Shown: piece after piece, positions 1 to 5,740 of the stretch
Layout: each line of letters opens with the position of its first letter
Numbering within the stretch: the stretch's first letter is position 1
From: Campylobacteraceae bacterium
GTDB taxonomy: Bacteria > Campylobacterota > Campylobacteria > Campylobacterales > Sulfurospirillaceae
Reading direction: 5' to 3'
Assembly: GCA_027013265.1 (NCBI GenBank)
Contig: JALUXQ010000204.1
Span: 1-6,981, forward strand
Length of the DNA: 6,981 nucleotides
Made by a program: the position numbers and the translations under genes
Notes under the pieces: generated by a model
What the model was told of the DNA's origin: nothing
What the model saw: only the letters and a program-made list of their open reading frames with translations
Database searches by the model: none

Positions 1-1
1 A

Positions 2-1417
2 ACAGGCGAATACGAAATCAAAAAGGCAAAAAAAGCTGATTTTGGAACAAAGATAACCCTGCATATAAAAGATGATGAGAGTGAATTTTTAGAATTTTAT
101 CGAATAGAGGGTATAGTTAAAAAATACTCCAACCATATCCCTTTTGGAATCTATATGGATAAAACAGAGACAATTCCTAGTGAAAAAGAGGGGGAGGAGC
201 CAAAAGAAGAGACAAAAGAGGTACAGATAAATAAAGCTTCAGCCCTTTGGACTCTAAACAAAAGAGATCTGAAAGATGAGGAGTATAAGGATTTTTACAA
301 GCAAATCTCTCATGATAGTAGCGACCCTTTCTTGTGGGTACACACAAAAGCTGAAGGAACTATAGAGTATAAAACACTATTCTATATCCCATCTACTCCG
401 CCGATGGATCTTTTTAGAGTTGACTTTCAACCTGGAGTAAAGCTTTATGTCAAAAGAGTATTTATAACAGATGATGAAAAAGAGCTTCTTCCGACATATT
501 TGAGATTTGTAAAAGGTATCATTGATGCAGAAGATTTACCTCTAAATGTAAGTCGTGAAATACTACAACAAAACAGAATCTTAGAGGCGATAAAAAAAGC
601 TTCAGTTAAAAAAATCTTAGGTGAAATCAAAAAACTAAAAGAGAAAGATAGCGAAAAATACCTAGAATTTTACAAAAATTTTGGAAAAGTCTTGAAAGAG
701 GGGCTTTATGGTGATTTTGAAAACAGAGACACGCTACTTGATTTGGTGCTTTTCAAATCAAGCAAAAGAGATGGTCTGGTTTCACTAAAAGAGTACAAAA
801 AAGATATGTTAGAGGATCAAAAAAGCATATACTATATCACTGGCGAAAATGAGGCTCTTCTTAAAAACTCTCCACTAATTGAGCAGTTTAAATCTAAGGG
901 TATTGAGGTTTTGCTACTAGATGAAGAGGTGGATGCTATCGTAATTCCTATGGTACATGAGTATGATAAAACTCCTATAAAGCCAGTCAATAACTCAGAT
1001 ATTGACGAAGAGATTAAAGACGAAGAGAAGGTAAGCGAAGAGGACAAAAAAGAGCTTACTGAAATCATTGTAAAGATGAAAGAGATACTAAAAGACGATG
1101 TAAAAGATGTTAAACTCTCATCTCGTCTGAGTGATTCTCCGTCTGTTTTGGTTTATGACAAAAATGACCCAGATTTTCAAATGCAAGAGATGTTGAAGCA
1201 GATGGGGCAAGATAATCTTCCAAAAGTAAAGCCTATTTTAGAGATAAATCCAAAGCATGAGATTTTCAAAAAAATTGTTCAAAGCAAGGAGCTAGCGAGC
1301 CTACAGGATATATCTATACTGTTGCTAGATCAAGCTAAACTAGCAGAGGGTATGAAGCTAGATGATGTATCTAGCTTTGCAAAAATTCTAAACAAATACA
1401 TAGCGAAAGCACTCTAA
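2..1417 (+). CDS. htpG: Molecular chaperone HtpG (Hsp90 family), 5'-truncated
   Basis: ATP-dependent cytosolic chaperone that acts as a dimer on client proteins. The reading frame is open from base 2, so the ATG at 155 is internal; 471 residues are visible and roughly 150 N-terminal residues lie outside the window. Visible residues 15-22 (GTKITLHI) match the end of the GHKL ATPase domain. A charged linker follows (about 53-78), then the middle domain. Its family signature runs from LYVKRVFITDDE to LNVSREILQQN (about 148-191), and Arg185 of VSRE corresponds to the ATP-contacting arginine of the middle domain. The C-terminal dimerisation part includes MQEMLKQMG and ends in YIAKAL, with no EEVD tail, as expected for bacteria. 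The stop is TAA at 1415-1417. The gene converges on the DUF255 gene with a 52-bp gap. The family assignment is secure; the upstream ATPase motifs cannot be checked here. Confidence 0.97.
   Translation, partial: TGEYEIKKAKKADFGTKITLHIKDDESEFLEFYRIEGIVKKYSNHIPFGIYMDKTETIPSEKEGEEPKEETKEVQINKASALWTLNKRDLKDEEYKDFYKQISHDSSDPFLWVHTKAEGTIEYKTLFYIPSTPPMDLFRVDFQPGVKLYVKRVFITDDEKELLPTYLRFVKGIIDAEDLPLNVSREILQQNRILEAIKKASVKKILGEIKKLKEKDSEKYLEFYKNFGKVLKEGLYGDFENRDTLLDLVLFKSSKRDGLVSLKEYKKDMLEDQKSIYYITGENEALLKNSPLIEQFKSKGIEVLLLDEEVDAIVIPMVHEYDKTPIKPVNNSDIDEEIKDEEKVSEEDKKELTEIIVKMKEILKDDVKDVKLSSRLSDSPSVLVYDKNDPDFQMQEMLKQMGQDNLPKVKPILEINPKHEIFKKIVQSKELASLQDISILLLDQAKLAEGMKLDDVSSFAKILNKYIAKAL
1353..1379 (+). 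repeat. Perfect 9-bp inverted repeat in the 3' end of htpG
   Basis: AAGCTAGAT (1355-1363) and ATCTAGCTT (1369-1377) are exact reverse complements separated by a 5-base loop (GATGT). In RNA the stem could extend by two G-U pairs to 1353-1379. It lies inside the htpG coding sequence, 35 bases before the stop codon. A second, weaker pair, TGCTAG (1323-1328) and CTAGCA (1340-1345), sits just upstream. It may be a chance product of Leu CTA and Ser AGC codons, or it may help structure the mRNA 3' end. No function can be shown from sequence alone. Confidence 0.5.
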
Positions 1418-1426
1418 ATATAAAAC

Positions 1427-1457
1427 TTTGCATGTGGGGCATTGCTCTACATGCAAA
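1427..1457. terminator. Shared hairpin between convergent htpG and DUF255 genes
   Basis: TTTGCATGTGGGGC (1427-1440) and GCTCTACATGCAAA (1444-1457) form a 14-bp stem with a 3-base loop. Read on the + strand (htpG RNA) all 14 positions pair, two of them as G-U, but the hairpin is followed by TCTACAAAAG, which is not a U-tract. Read on the - strand (DUF255 gene RNA) the two G-U positions become A-C mismatches, but the tail is U-rich (GTTTTATATTT). It fills the convergent gap, starting 10 bases after the htpG stop and ending 12 bases from the end of the opposing gene. A bidirectional terminator is the natural reading; efficiency in each direction is inferred. Confidence 0.7.
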
Positions 1458-1469
1458 TCTACAAAAGCA

Positions 1470-3485
1470 CTATTTTTGAAGATATTTTAAAATAGTCTCT
1501 TCTAGTTCATCTGCATCTTTTGAGAAAGCAAAGCACTGTTTGGCTGTACATGCTTGGAGCAAATCTTGATTTTCTTCAACTATATACATATAGGGATAAT
1601 TTACATCTTTTTTTATTTTTCTTAAATCAGACATCCTGCTTTTGGGACCCTTTAAGTCGATCTGAGCTTTTTTGGAAATTATCACCAGCTTTATGGCTTC
1701 GGGATAGGCAGAGGGGTGGTTTTTTATCTTATTTGCAACATGTGAGAGCATATTGTCAGCTTTTTCGTACAAATTCATATCGCCTTTTAGAAGAGCAAGC
1801 GTATATATATCTTTAATCATCACAACTTGTGCACTTCTATAACTAGAATCTTCCAAAGGGGCAATTGATTTAAAATCACTATCAGATAGATACCAGACAT
1901 TATCAATATAAAACTTTCTCATAGCTTCGTCTGTTAAACTAAGAGCTTTATTTAGATATCTCTCATCTTGTGAGTACTCAAATGCTTTGATTAAAGCATC
2001 ACTTAAAAAAGCATAATCCTCTAGTAAACCTCTGACTTTTAACTCTCTACCTTGCAATAGTTGATGATATAAAATGCCATTCTTTTGTAAATTTTTCAAT
2101 ATACTATCTACTACCCTCAAAGCCTTTTTTGGATATTTTTCATCTATAATTCCCGCTTCAAAAAGCGCACTTGCCATCAATGAATTCCAAGAAGTTAAAA
2201 TCTTCTCATCTATAAAAGGGTATTTTGTTTTTTCCCTTAATCTTTTAAGCACTATCTTTGCTTTTTTAAGATTACTTGGAACTTTTTCTTCTGTATCTAT
2301 TATGGGATTTGTCTGTTCATCTTCAAAATTTCCAATCTCTGTAATGCTCAAATAAGCCAATATATTCTCTATATTTTTTTCATCAAAACCAGCATCTTTG
2401 AGTGCCTTGTGTGCATTTTTCTCATAAAATACAAAATATTTTCCCTCTACTCCTTCACTATCTGCATCGCTTGCACTTTTGTACAAGCCTTTGCTTAAAA
2501 ATCTATCATCCATATTTTGCACAGTTTTCATAACCACATTTTTAGTAAATTTTGTCGGATTTATACTGTATAGTTTTGAGTAAGCCTCTATCAGCTCCGC
2601 ATTTGTATAGAGCATCTTCTCAAAATGTGGTATCGTCCATGCACCATCAGTACTATATCTAAAAAATCCACCCTCTATCTGATCGTTTATACCGCCATTT
2701 GCCATGGCTTTTAGAGCATCTTCACTCATAAAGAGCGCATCTTGATTTTTTGTAACTTTGTATATATCCAAAAGCGTGTCAAATGTACTAGCATGTGGAA
2801 ACTTCGGTGATTTTCCTATGCCTTTATATATCTCATCATAACTTGCTTTTACATCTTGGATAAATGAGTCTATGACTTTAAAACTTATATCATCTTTAGT
2901 TGTTTTTATATGTGTATATTGGTTTATCGCACTCTCTATACTGTCCGCACTCTTTTTTATCTCATCTGGGCTGTTTTTAAATTTATCTACAAGAAAATTC
3001 ATAACATCTTTAAAACTAGGAGAATATGACCTTCTGTCTTTTGGAAGATAAGTTCCAGCATATATCACTTTTCTCTGCGGTGTCATGACAATTGTTAGTG
3101 GCCACCCTCCCCCTCTTTTATTTAATAGATAAAAAACATCTTGATAATACTTATCTATATCAGGTCTCTCTTCCCTATCCACCTTTATAGAGATAAAATC
3201 ATCATTTAAAATTTTAGCACTTGATTCATCTTCAAAAGTCTCTCTTTCCATCACATGGCACCAATGACAAGTGCTGTATCCGATAGATAAAAATATAAGC
3301 TTATCCTCTTTTTTTGCCTTCTCAAATGCTTTCTCTCCCCAAGGCATCCAATTCACGGGATTGTGAGCATGTTGCCTTAGATAAGGAGAATCCTCATCTA
3401 TCAAACTATTTGTATATTTATATATTTCTGCTTGCATGTTTATTCCTAATATCAATATAATCACTATTTTAGCTATGTTGTTCAT
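1470..3485 (-). CDS. Exported DUF255 / YyaL / SPATA20-like thioredoxin-fold protein
   Basis: 671 aa. Residues 1-19 look like a signal peptide (MNNIAK, then hydrophobic IVIILILGI, possible cleavage after MQA), so the protein is probably periplasmic. The mature part opens with the family block SPYLRQHAHNPVNW (33-46), then the thioredoxin-like domain with a CHWC motif at 73-76 (YSTCHWCHVME) and GGGWPL (125-130). The C-terminal two thirds resembles the alpha/alpha barrel seen in six-hairpin glycosidase and N-acylglucosamine 2-epimerase-like proteins, with PKFPH (227-231), GGINDQIEGGFFRYSTD (264-280) and IPHFEKMLY (285-293). A family-typical Cys pair lies near the end (C646, C651). Length fits the family. 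The start is fixed by a strong AGGAGGT site 8 bases upstream. It lies 62 bp downstream of the helicase gene on the same strand, so co-transcription is possible. Biochemical function is poorly known for the family; a redox or sugar-related role is only suggested by fold. Confidence 0.93.
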   Translation of the reverse strand: MNNIAKIVIILILGINMQAEIYKYTNSLIDEDSPYLRQHAHNPVNWMPWGEKAFEKAKKEDKLIFLSIGYSTCHWCHVMERETFEDESSAKILNDDFISIKVDREERPDIDKYYQDVFYLLNKRGGGWPLTIVMTPQRKVIYAGTYLPKDRRSYSPSFKDVMNFLVDKFKNSPDEIKKSADSIESAINQYTHIKTTKDDISFKVIDSFIQDVKASYDEIYKGIGKSPKFPHASTFDTLLDIYKVTKNQDALFMSEDALKAMANGGINDQIEGGFFRYSTDGAWTIPHFEKMLYTNAELIEAYSKLYSINPTKFTKNVVMKTVQNMDDRFLSKGLYKSASDADSEGVEGKYFVFYEKNAHKALKDAGFDEKNIENILAYLSITEIGNFEDEQTNPIIDTEEKVPSNLKKAKIVLKRLREKTKYPFIDEKILTSWNSLMASALFEAGIIDEKYPKKALRVVDSILKNLQKNGILYHQLLQGRELKVRGLLEDYAFLSDALIKAFEYSQDERYLNKALSLTDEAMRKFYIDNVWYLSDSDFKSIAPLEDSSYRSAQVVMIKDIYTLALLKGDMNLYEKADNMLSHVANKIKNHPSAYPEAIKLVIISKKAQIDLKGPKSRMSDLRKIKKDVNYPYMYIVEENQDLLQACTAKQCFAFSKDADELEETILKYLQK

Positions 3486-3493
3486 AATTTTAT

Positions 3494-3500
3494 ACCTCCT
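3494..3500 (-). promoter_or_regulatory. Strong Shine-Dalgarno site of the DUF255 gene
   Basis: The - strand reads AGGAGGT, complementary to the 16S rRNA tail, 8 bases before the ATG at 3485. It matters because it selects the upstream start that includes the signal peptide, rather than the internal Met17, which would give a cytoplasmic protein like the usual description of the family. Confidence 0.85.
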
Positions 3501-3512
3501 ATAGAGACCAAA

Positions 3513-3540
3513 TTGATACAGTTTATCAACTAATTGTAAA
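3513..3540 (-). promoter_or_regulatory. Dyad and possible weak promoter before the DUF255 gene
   Basis: On the - strand TTGATA (3524-3529) and TATCAA (3513-3518) form a 6-bp inverted repeat around AACTG, extendable by a G-U and an A-U pair if transcribed. The same bases can be read as a weak promoter: TTTACA (3535-3540) as -35, a 16-bp spacer, and TATCAA (3513-3518) as -10. That would start transcription near 3506, just ahead of the ribosome binding site. Alternatives are a weak A/T-rich hairpin at the end of the helicase message, an operator, or chance. The stem is too A/T-rich and lacks a U-tract to be called a terminator. Confidence 0.3.
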
Positions 3541-3547
3541 TAAAACC

Positions 3548-5575
3548 TTAACCAACCAATCCAGCTTCACTCAAAAATGGTGAGTGTATGTAGGTTAATT
3601 TTTTGATTTTATCATATTTTGCATATGATAGAAGTAGCTTATCTTTTGCTCTAGTAGTTGCTACATAGAAGAGTCTTCTCTCCTCTTCCAAGCTTCCACC
3701 TTTACTCATCAATTTTCTATTTGGAAATCTTCCATCCATTAAATCAATAACATATACCTCCTTAAACTCCAAGCCTTTGCTTGCATGGATACTAAGTAGA
3801 TTTACACCCTCACCCTCACTCATCTCACTTCCTCCAAGAGTGATGGCATTGAGAAATCTCTCGCTTGATGAGTAGTTTTTGGCGATATCTTTCAAAAGAT
3901 AACCCTTTCTTGCTATCCTCTCTTTTGCCTCTTGTTTTAGTCCTTCATCCACACTACCATCTTTTTTTGTCCCTCTTGCGGTTGCTAAGATATCAGATAT
4001 GCTGGCAAAGATATCACTTGATAGTACATGTGAAACCAGAGTTTTTGGGCTTTTAATCCTCACACTATGTTTTAAAAACTCATAAAAACTATATATAAAT
4101 TTAGCCCCCTCGGCATTTATCTTGGGGTGTTTTAAAATTGGGTTAGACAAAAACTGTTCATCAAACCCTAGCTTATAGAATCTTCCCACACTTCCCATCT
4201 CTACAAAATCATCAAACAGACCGAGTTGATAGTTTTTTACCTTTTTCGCAAAAGGCTTCACATCTTCCTTAGGGTGAAAAAAACCTCTATATATATCACT
4301 CTCTCCTAGTTTAAACAATCCTTCAAAAAGCTCTTTTGAAAGTGCAGTTCCTACCCCTTTGGCATACTCAAATATATGAATGAAGCTCATCATGTCTTTT
4401 GGATTTACTACTACACTTATCAAGTCAATCGCAGCTTTTACCTCACGGGAATCAAAAAAACTGACTCCCCCTTTTCGTTTACAACTGATTCCAAGTTCCC
4501 TTAAAGTGGCCTCTATGCCATCTGCACTTGCATTGTTTCTAAAGATGACAGCTATCTCGTCATATGGTGTGGATGACTCTTTAATCAGAGCGGAAATGGA
4601 GTGGTATTGGGCGAAGAGTTCATCATAGACCAAAAGCTTTGGGGCTTCACACTTGCCAACTCTTGTAACTGCTAACTCTTTTTGATAGAGTCTTGGGTTG
4701 TTTTTTATGACTCTGTTTGCCAAAGAGAGTATCTTTGAAGTTGAACGATAGTTCTTGTTTAGTTTAAATATATTTGCATCTTTATATCTATCCTTAAATG
4801 AGCCTATTATCTCTATATCTGCACCATTAAAAGCATAGATACTCTGGTCATAATCACCCACACAAAAGAGGGATTTTTTATCAAATGCATCTATAAGGGA
4901 GCTTTGCAATATATTTGTATCTTGGTACTCATCGACCAAAACTTCAGAAAATCTTATATCTCTATTTGTCTTTAGTGCCTCTCTCATCTTTATAAGCAGA
5001 TCATTAAACCCCACATATCCATACTCTTTTTTTAAACCATTAAACTCTTCAAAGATATCCTCATATATATCAAAAAACACTCCGTGTTCGCTGCCATCTT
5101 CTTCTAGCCACTGCGAAAAACTAAGACTCAATGAAGAGTTTTGATAGAGCGAAAAAATATCATAAAGGTATGATGACTGATATGGCTTGATAGGTGAGTC
5201 TATATGGTCAAATCTTCTTTTCGCATATATGCTTTTTAAAAGAATCTTCAAATCTTTTGGAGTTTTAAGTTTGATATTTCGTCCTATTTTTTTAAGCAAT
5301 CTATAACTCACAGCATGAAAAGTGCCTGATTCTATCTTTTGGACTATGCTTTTGTCAAAATACCTTTGCACTCTATCTAGCATTTCACTGGCTGCTTTAT
5401 TTGTAAAAGTCAGAAGAAGTATGTGTTCAGGTTTGACATTTTCATTCAAAAGATAAGCAATTCTAGCTACGATAGTAGAAGTTTTGCCAGTTCCCGCACT
5501 TGCAACTATGAGGTTTGCTCCAGCACTTGCTGTTGCTGCTTTATATTGTTCTGTGTTTAGCCGACTTAGGGGCAT
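3548..5575 (-). CDS. UvrD/Rep/PcrA-family ATP-dependent DNA helicase
   Basis: Superfamily 1A 3'-5' DNA helicase of 675 aa, expected to act in the cytoplasm in DNA repair or replication restart. Motifs in order: Q motif LNTEQYKAA (6-14), Walker A AGTGKT (27-32), Ia LLTFTNKAA (54-62), Ib GTFHAV (84-89), Walker B VDEYQDTN (214-221), III GDYDQSIYAFNGAD (240-253), IV NKNYRST (273-279), the domain 2 block IAVIFRNNAS to GGVSFFDSREVKAA (341-382), V HASKGLE (597-603) and VI EEERRLFYVATTRAKDKL (629-646). Length is closer to E. coli Rep than to UvrD or PcrA, but the paralogue cannot be decided here, so no symbol is given. Motif III has Phe-Asn where the family usually has Trp-Arg. The start at 5575 has AGGA 5 bases upstream. 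It is probably transcribed from the TATAAT box at 5618-5623 and is followed by the DUF255 gene on the same strand. Confidence 0.96.
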   Translation of the reverse strand: MPLSRLNTEQYKAATASAGANLIVASAGTGKTSTIVARIAYLLNENVKPEHILLLTFTNKAASEMLDRVQRYFDKSIVQKIESGTFHAVSYRLLKKIGRNIKLKTPKDLKILLKSIYAKRRFDHIDSPIKPYQSSYLYDIFSLYQNSSLSLSFSQWLEEDGSEHGVFFDIYEDIFEEFNGLKKEYGYVGFNDLLIKMREALKTNRDIRFSEVLVDEYQDTNILQSSLIDAFDKKSLFCVGDYDQSIYAFNGADIEIIGSFKDRYKDANIFKLNKNYRSTSKILSLANRVIKNNPRLYQKELAVTRVGKCEAPKLLVYDELFAQYHSISALIKESSTPYDEIAVIFRNNASADGIEATLRELGISCKRKGGVSFFDSREVKAAIDLISVVVNPKDMMSFIHIFEYAKGVGTALSKELFEGLFKLGESDIYRGFFHPKEDVKPFAKKVKNYQLGLFDDFVEMGSVGRFYKLGFDEQFLSNPILKHPKINAEGAKFIYSFYEFLKHSVRIKSPKTLVSHVLSSDIFASISDILATARGTKKDGSVDEGLKQEAKERIARKGYLLKDIAKNYSSSERFLNAITLGGSEMSEGEGVNLLSIHASKGLEFKEVYVIDLMDGRFPNRKLMSKGGSLEEERRLFYVATTRAKDKLLLSYAKYDKIKKLTYIHSPFLSEAGLVG

Positions 5576-5610
5576 ATGTATCCTAGTAATTTTTTGGGAA
5601 TTATGAGACC

Positions 5611-5646
5611 ACTGTGCATTATAGTGAAATTATGTTTAAAAACGAT
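5611..5646 (-). promoter_or_regulatory. Promoter of the helicase gene
   Basis: The - strand carries a perfect TATAAT at 5618-5623 (context CACTATAATGC). No TTGACA lies upstream, only T-rich sequence (TCGTTTTTAAAC), which is normal for Campylobacterota housekeeping promoters. Predicted transcription start is near 5611, giving a leader of about 35 bases that contains the AGGA ribosome site. An imperfect dyad CACT...AGTG (5610-5626) covers the -10 box and could be an operator, but it is weak. Confidence 0.6.
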
Positions 5647-5658
5647 ATAATAACACAA
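5622..5658 (+). promoter_or_regulatory. Promoter of the leader ORF and Fic gene
   Basis: A perfect TATAAT lies at 5646-5651 (context ACGATATAATAAC). The -35 region is poor (TAGTGA at 5622-5627 with an 18-bp spacer). The predicted start near 5658 falls right at the AAGGA ribosome site of the 20-codon leader ORF, so the leader message would have a very short untranslated stretch. It lies back to back with the helicase promoter: the two -10 boxes are only 22 bp apart, so the polymerase footprints must overlap. Confidence 0.55.
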
Positions 5659-5667
5659 AGGAAGCAG

Positions 5668-5730
5668 ATGTTAAAAAACCGTTATGGCTCATTCAAACAA
5701 CTAATACAGCTCAAAAACTTAAAATATTGA
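5668..5730 (+). CDS. 20-codon leader ORF upstream of the Fic gene
   Basis: ATG at 5668 to TGA at 5728-5730 encodes MLKNRYGSFKQLIQLKNLKY, a basic 20-residue peptide that I do not recognise. Its ribosome site (AAGGA, 5658-5662, 5-base spacing) is clearly better than that of the Fic gene. The stop codon lies in the right arm of an inverted repeat, and the Fic ATG follows 10 bases later in another frame. This arrangement would suit translational coupling, with ribosomes on the leader opening the hairpin, but so short an ORF could be chance. It is too short to be a known Fic antitoxin of the FicA or Phd type. Confidence 0.4.
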   Translation: MLKNRYGSFKQLIQLKNLKY

Positions 5731-5733
5731 GCT
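5708..5733 (+). repeat. 7-bp inverted repeat just before the Fic start codon
   Basis: AGCTCAA (5708-5714) and TTGAGCT (5727-5733) are exact reverse complements around a 12-base A/T-rich centre. The right arm ends 7 bases before the Fic ATG and contains the only weak Shine-Dalgarno-like bases (GAG, 5729-5731) available to Fic. In RNA the stem would hide the Fic ribosome site; in DNA it could be a dimer-binding operator downstream of the TATAAT box. There is no following U-tract, so it is not an intrinsic terminator. Confidence 0.55.
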
Positions 5734-5740
5734 AAATACT

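Noticed and set aside
155..157. ATG at 155 as the htpG start
   Set aside because: The frame is open to base 2 and the upstream residues (GTKITLHI and following) match conserved HtpG sequence, so this Met is internal.
832..1068. 78-codon open frame on the - strand inside htpG
   Set aside because: It is a Ser-rich antisense shadow of a Glu/Lys-rich coding stretch and resembles no family.
2074..2355. 93-codon open frame on the + strand inside the DUF255 gene
   Set aside because: It is antisense to a clearly conserved protein, with no recognisable domain; the frames at 1520-1816, 3865-4056 and 4380-4628 are rejected on the same grounds.
3435..3437. Met17 as an alternative start of the DUF255 protein
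   Set aside because: It would remove the signal peptide, whereas the AGGAGGT site is correctly spaced for the upstream ATG at 3485.
3511..3530. Intrinsic terminator after the helicase gene
   Set aside because: The stem is short and A/T-rich and the following bases (TTTGGTCTC) are not a U-tract.
5668..5730. Leader ORF as an antitoxin for Fic
   Set aside because: At 20 residues it is much shorter than known Fic or Doc antitoxins, and the inhibitory motif is already inside the Fic protein itself.
5708..5733. Intrinsic terminator before Fic
   Set aside because: The stem is followed by AAATACTATG with no U-tract, so attenuation by termination is unlikely; translational or operator roles fit better.
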